Made by a program: the position numbers and the translations under genes. The notes beneath the pieces were generated by a model. It saw nothing but the letters and a program-made list of their open reading frames with translations. It made no database searches and had not been told where the DNA came from. Below, one piece after another: positions 14,001 through 30,200 of a stretch of 64,000 nt of DNA. Source of the stretch: Paragordius varius (lineage: Eukaryota; Nematomorpha); NCBI GenBank assembly GCA_964247055.1, contig OZ176054.1, positions 7,254,001-7,318,000 on the forward strand, written 5' to 3'. Position 1 is the first letter of the stretch. Every line of letters starts with the position of its first letter.

Positions 14001-17000
14001 ATTTTGAATCAGGATTGTATGCCAATCTTAAAATTTATTATGGAAACGGGCATTCCACCATATATTATATACAGGGTGTTTTGTATCCTGTTTTAACTAA
14101 TTTGTTCAATCATCTTTACCTAAGAAATTACGGAAAATACGTTTTAGGTATGGCATTTACGTGTTAATAACCAATACTATATTCAAAATTTTTGAAAATT
14201 TAATTTTGGCCTAGTTGGCGTTTTCTTCATAAATATTTTATATTTACTATAGTTGAAGAAATTCAAATTATGGCATATAAAATTTTGGGTGGAATTTACA
14301 AAATGGGCAATATTTCACTGAATTTCATTAATTTACCAGCGCTTAATCTTGAAATGGAAAAGTAACTATATCATTTTGTATTTTTAAGTCATCGTCCATA
14401 CTTGGGGATATGTTTAGCAGCTTTTGCAAGCTGTTTTCCGGTTGCCTTCCTCGAACCCGTTTATAATAAATATAACTCTTATTCTGTGGTTGGGAAAATC
14501 CATGAACATTCCATAGAAGATCAAGGTAATATATTTTCAAAAATTACAATTATTATTAACCATTATATACAAGGTTTAATAATTAAAACCCTTGCACTAT
14601 TCGCAAAATAATCATTGGGCTATATGCAAAATAAAAGGCTAAACCCTAAGGCTAAATTGTATCATTTCCGATTCGGCAATATAAAAACAACCTTTTCGTG
14701 CTACACAGATAGTATAAAAATAATATTTGGATGTGAAAGAGTCTACTTAAATTATTTGTATTTGTATACAGGATTCAGATGAAATCATTGTTCTAATTTT
14801 TATTAGTTTTTCACAGTCTATCAAGGGCAAATCCTACATTTTTATTTTTGACGTCGTTTTTTCCGGGATTGCTCATCCAATTTTTATTACACCTATCATG
14901 GAACGAATCATAACCACATAATCCAATTTATTTAAGTTACACATTTTAAACCAGGGCTCTGAACCGGGAAAAACCAGACTGGGCTGGTTCCTGGACGGTT
15001 GTAACCTGAACCGGCTCGGTTTCTAAAATATAAAAAGGGAATGAGAAATCCTAAATTTTTGGAAGCGGGTTTCCTGACTTTTCATTAAAAGCATATAACA
15101 CTTTTATTATTATATAATTTAACACATCAATAATTATAAATTAAAACATAATTTTATAAAAATTTAATATTCATATGTAAAAGTACAAATATAAAAGTTT
15201 ATTTGTATCAATTATCGCATATATAGAGTAAATAATTACTTAACTTTAAAAATATGAATTTAACTTGGAAAATGTTTTCATTACGGATTGGCATTCCATT
15301 GAATCGGACACGGGAAAAAATCATCATATGATCAATTTCTATAAATATACTACTTTGGTCATTCCTTTGTGATGGGAAAGAAAAAAATGATGCACAAATT
15401 TAAATAATAATTTAAACAATAAATTTATTTTGTAAGAATAGAAACATATGGAAACTACTTATTTTGGAGGTGGAACCGGAAAGGACTGGTTGGACGGTTT
15501 AAACCGGAACCGGGGTTGTTCGTGAGGAAGTGGGACCGGAACGGTTGGTTCCAATCCAACGGGATCGGTTGCTGCTAAGATCATAGGAACCGGGTTCCGT
15601 TCCGTTTGAGGCCCTGTTTTAAACAATTAAATTATTACTTATCATACTGTGTGTTTTTCCACAATTTTTAAAAATGTAACTAATAACAGAGAATCTCATA
15701 CATGGCAACAAACATGTAAATTAAATCCCTTTAAGCCGATTAAAAATCGAATGGCCAATAATGGGTCACTTAACTATATTGCCCAAGGTTATTTGAATTT
15801 AATGTAAATGTTTTATTCTGCCTTCTAATTTACGTTTAGAAATTATTGCTAAAATATCACAAGAAATACCTACATTATCCACATTAATCCGATTACTCAA
15901 GGATTTTATGGTGAAGGGGTCAAATTATGAGGATAGTCCCGATGTAATAGATGTCTTATTTCCACTACTCAGCAGTTATATTAATACTTGGGTTTCCAAC
16001 ATAAATAAGCATCGAAGATCAACAACCAAGTAAAATAGCGAACCTTAAATTTTAGAGTAACTGCAATATCCTTAGAAGAAGTTAATGTTACTGTCCAAAC
16101 CATCTTGCGTATTTTGGAAAAAAACTTGGGACGAGAATCGGCTCCATGGATGTTAAAAATTTCACGTATCCTGCTACCCATATTTTAATTTTTAAATATA
16201 TACATGTTATTATATTTAAATATTATTTTGTCCATTAGCTCTTATAAATCCCATTGTGAATCATTCAACTGTCAGTCTGGGTCAAATTTTTGTCAATATT
16301 TTGACAAAAATGAGTGATCACGCCCAATTATTGAATTCTATTGATTATCGGATTAAACACGAAAATATTGATGATGAGGAAGCAACCGAATATGAAGAAT
16401 ATTTACATGAAGTTTAATTACATAAAGCTAAAAAATGATTTACTTTTTATAAAAACCATGATAAATGCCGGCAAAAGACACGCTAAAAGATAATGTTCAC
16501 ATTAGAAACAATCAAAATCATTTTTGATTCCAGTTTAAATTATGATTCAGAGAATTCTTTTCAATTTGACGGTTCCATTGTTATTAAGTCTGTTTTCTTA
16601 TTTGAGAGTGAATAAATATATAACACCAAAATTAGTTTGAATAATTTGAAAACTTTTATTTATAAAAATAGAAACCGATTTATAAATATGGTTGACGTAT
16701 TTAAAATTGAAAATATGTAAAAAATAATAAACCGCGGAACGCTTTTCGGCTGCAACGGTAAATAAAATATCTCGGGTGCGGCTTTACAATAACGGTTCCG
16801 GTGTCAATCCTAGAATATTTTTTAGTAGATATTCATAATTAAACAATATATTTATAAAAATTGCGTTTTAGGATTACATGATTTTGCTACGTGATATTTA
16901 CTCTTTATATCCTATCTTGATGACATATATTGATATGTATCGCGGGTCATGGCTTCAAAAGAGTAACAATAATGCAATCGCAATGTATGATCTGACAGCC

Positions 17001-20000
17001 CAAATATTTAAACAATGGGTGAATTCTCCAGTATTGTGATGCCATTTATATTTGTAGACTTTCAAACGATTGGAACACACATTTTTGATTAAGTTATATA
17101 CCGATAAACACGCTATAAGACCCAAACATGAAAAACGGAAGAAAAAAGTATTTTTACAACTACATTATTAAAAGAATTTTATATTAGGGAAAATATTTCA
17201 ATTGAATTTACGTTAAAATTCAGGAATTGCAGATAACCAATTCATTTACTTCACCCAAAGTCTTTGCTGTCTTTTTTAAAATTATGTAAAGGTCTTATTA
17301 ATCAAACCCTATTTTTAAATATCGTAAAACAACGTAAAAATATACAATCTATTGTTGGTTTTACGACGATTTCCACATCGTTTATATTACAAACACACGT
17401 CGTTACCCATTCATCCCTTTTTAATTATTGTTGTCCAGTAGTAGTCACCAAAAAATTGATGGCGTATAACCGACAAATATTCCATAGAGGTGTTTGACTT
17501 ATTTTTAAATATTTATATTTTAAATAACGTTAAATAATTAGAAGGACAATTTAAGGCCATAAAAAGCACTTTTGCTGCATGTGGCCTTTGGGCTGCAGTT
17601 TGAGTATCACCGAATAATCGATGGAAAAAAAGGCGAATACCATTAGCTATTTTATAAAATCCTCGAATAAAAGTGTTGGAAACTCTTTCTCTAATTATAA
17701 CATTTTTATCACAAAAAATAAATAATTTGTTTATTAATATATCATATGATAATATAAATTATAATTTTTTTCAGGAATATCCTTTATGCTAATAATAGTG
17801 TCCATAATATTATATTTATAACGATTTCGGCTATACTTATTTATCGCAAACGTTTTATGTTTATATTTGAAATATAAATTAAAGATAACTTCATTTTAGT
17901 TATTTTTCGTACAAATGGCTAAGGAAAGTACTAAACCTATATAACTTTAATATTATGCTTTAGGATACAAATGATGGGCAAAAGATTGCGTCGCCAGAGT
18001 TTAATCACCACTCTCCTACGTATAGTGTCTGAGTTCTAATTGTCGAACATTTTAGTTTATTTATTAGGGGCGTTTTAATTTGTTAACGGTCCCAATTAAT
18101 CGCAGCTAAATAACTGGTAGAGTTGTAATTGGTGATTTTACCATATTATTACTTATCTTAGGGTAAGCATGAAATCCAGCAAAGCCAAAGTCTCATTGTC
18201 GCATCCATCAAAAGAACTATCCCTATCGGTTTAAATACGTTTGAAGGTAAAGATCAGGAGTTGATACAAAAAGCAAAGGATAAATTACTTGAAGTAAAGC
18301 AGTTATTATATAATGAATAGAATATAACAGAAGATAGTGTTAAAGATTGGATAACGAACTATTTGGACACTCAAAAATCCATTACTATAAAGGTTTAGTT
18401 AACTATATAACTTTTAGCCAAAAATACATGATTGGCAGTCGATGTTATATAGTGAAATTGGGAAAGAGTCATTTAACGATAACACAGATGTCGATGATTT
18501 TGATGAAGATTTTATCAATGAACATGCCAAAAAAATATTTAACATTGCATACATTTTGGCTCAATTGCACAAGGTAGAGCACCCTTCATCAAGCCACAAG
18601 CTTTCATGGCAAAAATTATTATCATCCCCAAGGAAAAAGGCAGTGGTAGCATGTTTCAGAATGGTTCCTCTGTATTCGTTACCACGGTATACTGTTTATT
18701 ATGCAAATTTTATGATTGATTCTAATAATAATTTGAGTTTTTTGTGAGCTAATCAATCGTTCTATAACTCCAATCATGTAGAGAATAAAATATAATTTAG
18801 AAAACCGCATTTGCGGCTATAACAAATAAGTTTTTACAAACTGAAAAATAGTGCAAAAAATTTATAAGTTCCAAGCAAAAATTTCTATTGCAGAATTATT
18901 TGAAAATTTGTGATGTTTGTATAGCTATATCTTTTCACCAAGGTTAATCCAACTAAGAATCATAAAATTATGGTTGAAGATTAAATATTGAAATAAGAAT
19001 TCATTTGTATATATAATAGGCACAAAGTTATCAACATATTTTTGCAAGTTTTTAACAAATTTTGGTGGATGGATGTTGACTCACATGAGGAGCGTCTCAT
19101 TCAAGATTTGCAAGTACAAATAATATATTTATTTTTATCAGAAAATTATGGTCAGCATATTTTATATATAAAAATTATATATAGTGCATTAGTTATGTGA
19201 AAAAAGCGGATAGTCATGCAGGTGTTGAAGACTTTTCCCTAATAACCTCAACTATACATCGATTAGAAGAACGAAAAATTATAGAGTCTTTCAAGGCCGC
19301 TGTAATTTTACCCATGAATCCGGCGGATCACAATATAATTACACCCGATGAAATAGATCGGCCCACTAATGATATGGTTATATCCACCATTCCAACTGCC
19401 GGTGGAGTATTTGCTATGGACGTTGATGAAGCATTGTTAAATCTTCTTTCTAATCATTGTGACAAACGAAAATTTAATTCGTTATCACATTTAATCAAAT
19501 ATTTTTATGAAAGTGTATCGCTAAAAACATCCGATGTTATGGCCTACATGCACATAAACAAACAAGGTAATACGATTTTACCACATTGTAATAACTTTTG
19601 ATGTTTTTTTGTAAACTGTTGAAGATTACATGATATAACAGTAAATTTAACAAAGTAATTTATAATTTTGGTTGATTTGCTTTTAAACAGTGTGGAATAT
19701 TAAAATATCTTTTAAGATATTACTTAGTTTATAAAACATTAGTCCCATTACAAAGGCAATATTGTTTTATATAACACGGTGCGTAGCAAAAAATAAACGA
19801 CAATGTATATCATATATCATTCGATAGCTAAAAACTTTAGGATAAGGAATATCATATATGCGGTTATACTAGAAAAAAAGTTATTTTAATTCTTTTTTAT
19901 TAGCCAAAATCAAAAAGCATTCTTGTGGGATAATTATAAACGAAATAGATTTATGGGACAACAAAAATGGGAAATGTTTTTATGAATGCTAAAACAAAGA

Positions 20001-23000
20001 AAAGTTGCTACTACTCAAGCGATCCAACTATTTTTGACACATGATAAAACCTGGAAGAAGGGAAAGGAATAAAATATTATAAATTCCTTCAGCATATAGT
20101 CTAGAATTAAATAAACCAGAGAATAACTTAGAACTCAATGGAATAATATTATAATTCTAGACACAGCACAAAAATATTTCCAAAAGAAAAACATCATGGA
20201 AAAAATGGTTATTAGAATACTGTCTAAAAATAATTGATGAAAGAAGAAGTCAGAATAAAGGGGAAATAGATATAATTAAATAATTAATTCCAAACTCCAG
20301 AGACAGGAAAAGAAGGATCTGAAAAAATACTGGAATGAGCAATACACACTAATTGAAAAATCTAGAGGTCTATGATTCCAAACTATCAGAGGGATAACAC
20401 ATCAATACCACCCCAACATTAAAATTAAGGACGATAAAAAAGATCATGACGACGGAAATAGAAATTAAGGAAAGATGGTAAAGTTACACCCAACAACTAT
20501 ATAGTGCGCACCCAGGTGCATACGATAGCAAATATATGGAAATGAGGATGAAGCAGAGTTGGCAAAAGATGTGAAATTGAGACTAATAAGGAAAGCCTCT
20601 GGAAAGGATAGTATTCCCTTGGAATTGATAAAAGATATACCGATATCAGTTATTCATATATTGTGTCAGCAAGTATGGGAGTCAGGCACTGTTTATCCCA
20701 GTTTATAGGGAAAATAAATAAAAATATAGAAACATAGGATTGAACTTCAATCCTAAGAAAACCAAAATTATGAGTTTATCAAAAAATAAACCTAATTTAA
20801 TGATAGAGGACACCCCAGTAGAATTAGTAAATGCAATCTTGCCCGATAGTACACGCCGTATAGCAAAAGGAAAGTCAGCTACGAACAAGTTGACTACATT
20901 ATGGGAAAGTGGGATCTCCTTATGAAAACTGAAGTGAGATTAATAAAATGGATGGTTTTTTTGGTAGCGACATACGCTGCATACATTAATATTGATAAAA
21001 AATGATTGCGGCATTTTAAGGTGGTCTGACAAGGTTAAGAATGAATCATACCAAGATTAAATACTGAGAGTAACTAAACGGGAACAATAATAAGAAAACT
21101 TACCATAGTGCACATAAAAAGTACATCCTTTGAGAAGGATTCGATTTTTAGGAAATTTGAAAGGAAAAGGAAAAAAGGGACCAATATTAGGATGGCTGGA
21201 CATTGTTAAATTTGGTAGATGAATAAGTGAATTAAATGATGGGAAAAGGGCAAGTGGGAACTTGTTTTAATTTCCAAGGGGTCGAATTCAACCTAAGGAA
21301 GTACTTACCTACCTAAGCAGAGTTTAATTAAAAGAGAATTAAATTGAAACTAGTTTCGTGCTTGTTTCCACTCAAAAGTATGATACAACTATATGTCTTA
21401 GCATTTTCACATAATATCCAATTTTGAAATGATTAAGCACGAAACTGGTCTGCAATTACTATTGACGAATACACATATTAAATAGTATCAGTGTAATTCT
21501 CTTCTGTTATTTTCGTGAATCTTACTGTTAGATAACGGATTTTCAAGCGTTTATACATAATATTATCTCCGTAAATAACCATATTCTAAATGTGTTAAGA
21601 AAAAAATTGTTATCTCGAATCGAAAAAAATGGACCAAATTAGAAAGTAAACTAAACTAAAACCCATAATACTTTATCAATTATTTTTTAATTTTCAATGT
21701 AAATAAAATAATCTAGGAAATCTTACATTTGTTTCCAACATTGAAAACACAAATCCAATCGATCTGTATGGACTTTATTGTGTGCTAATGGCCAAAAGCT
21801 GCGGTGGTCCCGAAGAAGACGAAGAGGATGATAAAAAGACTGAGATGTTACGTTTTAAGCGGACGCCCAATCCACTTGAACAATGGGATGTTGAACAGGA
21901 GGGTACGACATTAATTAAAATATTTTTACTCTACGCTATCTCATAAATAAAACACTTTTTATATCCAGCAATATTTTGTACTCTACGCTATCTCATAAAT
22001 AAAACACTTTTTATATCCAGCAATATTTTGTTTCCATGAAATTGAGTTTACACTGTTCCCTTTTTTTTTGAAATATAAATTTATAATTATTCTCCCCAAA
22101 ATATTGTAAAAATGTAGAAAGTCAGGAAGAAATGGAAAAAGAAGATGATGAAAGCTTGAGAGAACCGTCTGAGGAAAAGTATCAAGTATATATACCTGAC
22201 ACATTAATTATAATCGTTATTTTTTATCAGTTATTCACAATATAATTCTGATTTAAATTTAGTGAAATTTTTTTCACCAAACACTAGTAAAAATGCCTTT
22301 ATTGCAAGAGACCTTCTGTGTCTTGGATATCATTTAAATATTTCTGTGGGTGGATTTCTAAAATTTGTTAGTAAAAAGATCTCAATACTGATTGTAAGAA
22401 TTTTTGTGATTTCATTTACCCAAATAATTTTAAGGTTATGAGAATGGTTTTATAAACATAAAATATTTATTTTACAATAAAGGACCAAGAAGCTGAAAGA
22501 TTAAAGCTTATATCAGAACAAATGATTTTAGCAGAATGCGGTGTGGCGGAACTTATTTTGTTATATATAGGATGTTCAAAAGGAATAGCTAGGTACATTT
22601 TTTCATCTCATGGTTAAAGTGACAAAATCCAAAAGACCCTTAACATGGGAATATCAATTTTGAAAGGTGGAAACACTGAAATTCAGAAACGCATGTTACA
22701 TTATTTGGAATACAAAAAATATGTCGATTTTTTCACCGCAGGTAATTGTTAACAAAAAATATTTTAATAAATACATATAATATACAGTTTAGATCTTTTT
22801 TCCTTTTTTTTATTAAAGGGTAAGGACTTTGGATATAGTAGGTAGGGCGCCGGACTCTCACACCGCGTGCCTGGAACCCCGGAACTACGCAATTTTTCCA
22901 TCATCACTGTCAGCCCTGGGCAGAAGAGTGTTAAAGCCTTCAAAAGTCCGGATACAATTAAAAAATACATATCACAAACTTATTTAATGCATCATTTAGC

Positions 23001-26000
23001 TGCTGCTCTCATTTCCCAAGCATCCGTATTAAACTTGGAAGGGTTTGAAAGAAACCTTAAGGCCGAATCTCTCGGTGTTAATTTGGCCGATTCAATCGCC
23101 GGAAAAAATATGGATGATTATGAATTAACTAAAGCCCTATTCCGTTTTATTCAACTTTTGTGTGAGGGTCATAATTTAGATTTTCAAAATTATTTGCGTA
23201 ACCAGGTTGGCAACACAACATCGGTACATTTTATCCAATATACTATCCCATTTTTTTATATAAAATTTGATTTTATACATATATATATATAAACCATTTA
23301 CGCTTCAATACACCTTTAAACACTTCAAATTAACCACTGGATATTTCATCATTCCAGAAAATATCGAATTCACCCTTCATTTTAAATTTGCTCTTGTATA
23401 ATTTTAATTGACATTCATTTTCATTTCCCCCTCACACATATCTGATTTAACCCAAAATTTAAAATGTGTAATATAGCAGCACATAGTTGTTTTTGGAATA
23501 GTTTACCATATTTCCTATTTTCTTAATTATAGATTAACATTGTAATATGTACCGTGGATTATTTACTTCGATTACAAGAGTCTATTATGGATTTCTACTG
23601 GCATTATTCAAGTAGATCAGATATTGATCATTTGGGAGTCATGTTATTTGTCAGAGGGATAGAAGTTGCTCGTCAAGTAATATATTTTTTATAATTACAC
23701 ATATATAAAAAAACTAAATATTGTCAATATATTTGTCATTTTAGGTTTTTAACACCCTAACTGAAATGATTCAAGGCCCCTGTCTCCAGAATCAACTTGC
23801 TTTAGCACATAGCAGATTATGGGACGCTATAAGTGGTTTCTTTTTCCTATTCACTAATATGCAAACAAAATTATCAAAAGTAATATAATAATTGGTAATG
23901 TGTTAGGATATAAATCAAACTGATTTGTTAAAAGAATTTCTGGAACTGCAAAAAGACATGATAATAATGATGTTATCCATTTTAGAAGGTAGTTTTTTTT
24001 ATAAAAAAATAAATTAAATATTAGGTAACGTACTAAATGGTACCATTGGTAAACAAATGGTTGAAACATTGATGGAATCATCCCAAAATTTGGAAAACAT
24101 TCTTAAATATTTTGATTTATTTTTGAAATTTTCTACGACGGCCGAAAGCCCAATGTTTTTGGTACATTGTTGTTATCTATATTATGTAGGATTATGATCC
24201 TAAAAAATCAGGGTTTATATACCCTAAAGATTTTCAACGCATTTTGGACAGCCAAAAATTATATAATCAGTAAATTAATTATGAATAATAAATTTATCTT
24301 AAGGGATGAAATTGAATTTTTAATCAACTCTTGTGCAGCAAACAAGGAAGGTAAAATCGATTATGCCTCGATAATTGAACGATTCGAAGAACCATCCAAA
24401 GATATTGGGTTTAATTTAGCCGTTCTCCTTACTAACCTACAAGAACATGTTACTAATGAACCAAGATTCACTAAATTTTTGGTTGTTGCCGAAAGTTTCT
24501 TAAAACATTTTGAATCTTATCTTGGGAGAATAGAAATCATGGGTTTTTTTATAAAATACATCCAATATAAATACGATGCTTATCATAATGCAACAAAATT
24601 TTATCTTTATAGGGAGTAACAATAGGATAGAAAGAGTATATTTCGAAATCACTCAATCTCATATTGATCAATGGGAAAAACCGCAAATAAAAGTTACAAT
24701 CCAAAAAATAATATTAGGAATCTAAAAGAGCGTTTCTCCATAGCCTGGTAAACGAAGGTGGTGACAAAGGAAAGTTAGAATCATTCGTCAATTTTTGTGA
24801 GGACACAATTTTTGAAGTATATATATATATATTCATGTTTAAACTATATTTTTAGATGAAACACGCATCTAATATAAGTAAACCCGAAATAGAAATGAAT
24901 ATTCGTGCTGCACAAACCGATATAAACCCTACTATATTGGAACAGATACGGTAATTAAAAATAATCAATTTCAAAATTTATTAAAATACCCAGCAACACA
25001 AGTGGATTTTTAATAAATGGCTGTTTATTACACGGTGCACACAAAAAATGTTTAAAAATCACATGTAATGTGATATAGAAGTTTCATGATAAATATAGAA
25101 AGAAAAGTTATTTTTCTGCTATTATACGAAAACCATAAATCATAATTTTTATAAATCAAATAAAACAATAGGGGGGAACGCGTCCTCTAAATTTTAATTT
25201 TCCTCAATTTCTATGTTTAAAAGACTCAAAAAAATAACGCTAAAAATTACCATTTGGTGCCGAGTTACAAAAAATGAAAACATACAGTAAAGGATTTCAA
25301 TTTTAATATTTTTCGCTAAAAGGTAGATTACCGAAATTGCTTTACCTTATATTAAACTTTAATTTGTAAGAGATAGAATGTCTATCTTTATGGATAATGA
25401 TATTAAATATTAAATGATTTAAATCAAAATTAATATATATTACAGCATTAGTACAAATTTATTTAGTTCCTCAATCATTATTTTTATGCGATCCAGTTTA
25501 TGAATAAGATCATAAAATTCGAAACATTGCATTATCTTTTCGATTACTGAAGTTTTCGATCATCTTAAATTAATTTATTTACCGCGTGTAAATGGTTTTG
25601 TATCAATATAATATTCTGGACGGATAAGATAAATAGTACTTAAACATATATTTTTCAACTCATTATTGCACTTTTAGAAAGCGCTATCTCAAAAATAATA
25701 TTAATATTTTAAAGGTATAAAAATAAATATTTCTATTATTTTACCTTTTAGGAGTCCCAAAAATTTAGCAAACTTAGTGGTTTCCAATGCTACGAAATTT
25801 GTAAATACTCACGATTTCAAATCAAATATCCAATCATTCAAAAGGCATTATCGAAAATATAACCTATTAACATTTAAACAAAAGCTTAAGATGATCCTAT
25901 CTTTTATTTGGATGTTTATAGTTTCGGTTTATTTCTACTCAATCTGGTGTATCAGGTTTGTGTATTCCTTTATTTAACTCATGAATATTGACCGTGTCTA

Positions 26001-27176
26001 TAAAATAGTTAAATGAGATATGAAAAGCTGTATATTTGGTAAAATATATTTCTAATTCTCTAATAATGTGCTAAATATATAAAGAATTAATTGTTTTTCC
26101 AACCGCGTTTAAATAATTAGATAATAATGAAATTAAGGTTAAAGTACAAGTATACTTTTCTATTAATATCTGAATATATTGCAGTTAAAGGACCCTCTTA
26201 TGCGCGTCCAAAAATAATTTTTAATTATAAAGCTTTTGGTGTAAAAAGTTTAAGATTATTAATTTCTTGCGCGATTTAAATTCAGACTTCATATATTGCA
26301 TTTCGATACTTAATTCTAAGAGAACAATTTTGATACATACTGTTGACATATATGCGAATTATGCACTAGATTGAATACATCTGTTCAATTCTTTTAGATT
26401 TTTGTATAATTTCATATGGGTAATGAGCAAAGGTTACGATTATATAACCGAAGATAAAAATAAGGAGGATACTAATACACTAAGATATCAGATAATGAAC
26501 TCCCTAAAAAAACCAAAAAAAGTTACCAAGCAAAAACCAAAATGGGATTTTATGGAGGAAGCAGACGCGACAACACCTTCATCTATATTTGGTATAGAAT
26601 TGGCCAATAGAATGGATCAAGAACGGTATACAAAACATTTATTTGGGGAAATACCCTTTTATAACACAATAATAATCTTAATTAACGTTTCTAATCGAAT
26701 TTTAGATAACTTCCGGATTTCGATTTATATAACAGCTGATTTTTTCAAAAGTTATAATTGTATAATTTAATGTTTATAAGGTAGCATAAATTTATTTCAG
26801 ATAGAAAACAAAAATAGCGACAAAAACTTAATATATGGGTATTTTAATTTTTTTCTTATTTTAGTCTTAAAAGACTTAGAATACATATTTTTAAAATATA
26901 CCCCCAAAAATTGATAGTGTTTTTTAGGGCTGCGGTAAAAATTACCCTAGATGAAATTAATTTAAAAAAATCTATATTAAATATTTTCTAACCTATTGTA
27001 AATAAAATCAAAGGATGTCTCTACCATCATCTCAACTTGAAGATGAATTGGATTTGGAGAAATTGGATGATTCGATTAAACCATCATATTCCTTCATAAA
27101 TCCAATGAGTGCACAGGTATTATATTCATTAATTAAAGCTTTTTTTAATTAGCAATTTTTTGATGCTTTTAGCAAA

Positions 27177-27232
<56 letters not shown>

Positions 27233-30200
27233 CAGAAAGATCCAATTTTTATAGTTTTATTTATTATCAAACTTAATTTTTAGATTAACTTATAGATTAA
27301 TTATTATTTATATACACTTAATATAATTCTAAAACAAACAAATTCTTTAATTATAATCCACACAGATGACTCCCAAAAATTTGCAAGAAAATAAATTGGA
27401 ATCCAGGTTAATTTATGATATAATATTAAGAACATTCACAATAGTTGCAGAAAAGAAAAAATCAAAAGACACTGTTCCAGCCACAACGTTTATTGACTGG
27501 CAAAAAATGGTTTCCTTCTTCGCTCGAAACTTTTATAACATCAAATACCTGGCACTTGCGTTGGCCTTTATCATAAACTGCATGTTATTATTTTTCCGAG
27601 TAATTTATATTTTTTAAAATTTACCCATATTTTTATTAAAACATGCAGTACATACGAAAACTGCTTTAAGATAAAACCTGTCAATACAATATTACAGTTT
27701 TATGTTCTAGGGAAATAAATCTATGCGTAATCTTTTATTTAACAAGTATGAATAAAATTTATATTAAACCTCTTTTTAATCATATTATCTCTTATAGATC
27801 AAATAGCATTTTAATTTTGAAATTCAATTATATAGGGAATTTCATATTTTTTAACCAAAAAGGTTGACGAAATATCCGTTGATAATGGAACAGGTATGGA
27901 AGGAAATTTCACCACAAACGTGACTGAAGATGTATCAAATTTTAGTGAAAGCGAATCAAGCAAACATGAATACTACAATTTGGAGGAAAAGGCGCGTTTC
28001 TTGAATCCTATTTTACAATTACTGTCAATAACTCATATATTTGTCTCTTTAGCGTTGTTAATTGGCTATTATTCATTGAAAGTAAGAAATTTAATTATCA
28101 GCACTAATGCTTCAAAATGAAGTATCAAGGGTCCAAATTTTATATAGTAATTATTATACTAAAAGCTTTATGTGGCAAAAAGAAAATTACTTGTTCTCAA
28201 AAGAATACTCGCATATTAAAATGGCTAAAAACGCAAAAATCCTATATATTTATTAAAATAATTAAATTTTATGGAATGAAGTTGATTCGTAATCTAAAAT
28301 TATATAATCCGCTATAAATATCGTTTGTATATTTCTACCATGCGTTTGTAATATCGATAAAAGGCTTAGATCAGGGGTGTCTAATACGCGGCTCTATGAG
28401 ATATTCTATGCTGCTCACGATTTTTGCATATAAAATAAATATGAAATCTCATAATTTGCTATATTTTTTACACAATTTAAGTAAAATTGATATCTTTTAA
28501 ATATATATCTTATATTTTTCAAATTTGGCAACGAACTAGCAAAATTGGAGAAATAAATGGTATGTAATTATATTGTGTTCGTATTGTTTTAACATCTTAA
28601 GTTTGAAATAAAATATTTATTTGCCTTTATCTTTTCCAAATCCGGACCGCTAAGCCATTTGTGTTAGGGGCCCCTGGCTAGATTTATCAAATAATTGTCT
28701 AATATCATTTTTATAAATGTAAAGATACCCTTGTGCATCTTCAAACGTGAGAAGGAAATATCCCGTAAACTTGAATTTGAGGGCATGTGGATAGATAAAC
28801 CGCCTGAAGATGATAATTTAGGCGATCAATGGGATAGATTAGCTATAAACACACGCAGTTTCCCTCGCTATTATTGGGATAAATTAGTGAAGAAAAAGGT
28901 ATTTTTCACACTCTAAGAAACTTTCTTTTTATATAATGTGGTTAAAAAATGTCGTATTATCATAAATTATTTAGGTATTGGCAAAATATTCGGAAACTCA
29001 CGATGTTATCGAGCTACGAGACTTGCTAGGTCTTGAACAAGAATCAGAGTTTTGTGAACACAATGAAATGCAAAAGTTACAACCAAAGGATGGCATAGAT
29101 TGGAAATATCAATTGTGGCATTTAGGCGTCACTTTAACAGATAATGTTTACTTATATTCTTCTTTTTAAGACTAAGACACCTCCTTATTTTATATTATAT
29201 TACTAAAATAAAAACTTTATTAAAATTAAATTTTATTCACTTAAATATTTATTAATATTTATTTTACAAAATAATTTGGTTGATCATAGAGACCGAATCT
29301 AAATGCTGCAAAAAAATATTTATAATGCTCATCCATCACCATAATGGATATAAAAAATTTTAAATTATTTATAAAATTTATTTATGTAGTCCTTCCTCTA
29401 CATCTTCATTTACTTCATATTCTCAATTTTGGGAAATTTTAATCATTTTTTCTTTGCTGCCCATTTGCTTGATATCGCTATCGGATTTAAAACTTTGCGT
29501 ACCATATTACAATCCGTTACTCACAATGGAAAACAGGTATATATGATGTTTGTTTTAGTTAAACTTCTATATTTTAAATAACAATAATGTATTTTTGTAG
29601 TTACTCCTAACTGTATTGATGACATCCATAATAGTATATTTATATGCCGTGGTTGCTTTCAATTTCTTTCGCAGATTTTATGTGGAAGAGGATAATGCAT
29701 CTGAAGCCAAGTGCCATAATTTATTATCCGTAAGACCTTTTTATATGAACTATTGGATATAAATATGGGTTATAAATTATTTTCATATAATTTGCCATTC
29801 TATTTTTTCCATAGTGTTTCGTCTTTCACTTGTATAAAGGAGTTCGTGCCGGAGGTGGAATCGGTATGTTTTAAATAAATTAATGAGTTTATATGTGGTT
29901 ATTAAACTTTCATACTTTGAAAATGGATTTTAGGTGATGAAATACAACCGCCTGATGGAGACCCATATGAGGGATTTCGCATACTTTTCGACATAACCTT
30001 CTTTTTCTTTGTCATCATCATCTTGTTAGCCATTATTCAGGGTAAAATATATATCATAAATAATGATTGATATTTATAGCGAGAAAACACATTAAAATTA
30101 TGTGATTCATTTAGGTTTAATTATCGATGCGTTTGGAGAGTTGCGTGATCAACTTGAGCAAGTTAAAGAGGACATGGAATCGAATTGTTTCATTTGTGGA

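Noticed and set aside
22268-22392. Possible extra RyR exon with a TTTAG acceptor (reads [18 protein letters not shown])
   Set aside because: It matches no RyR block, and flanking exons 22118-22185 and 22483-22592 join directly in phase 0.
22830-22880. A functional tRNA gene
   Set aside because: The T-arm part is shortened and no cloverleaf closes; it is better read as the head of a repeat.
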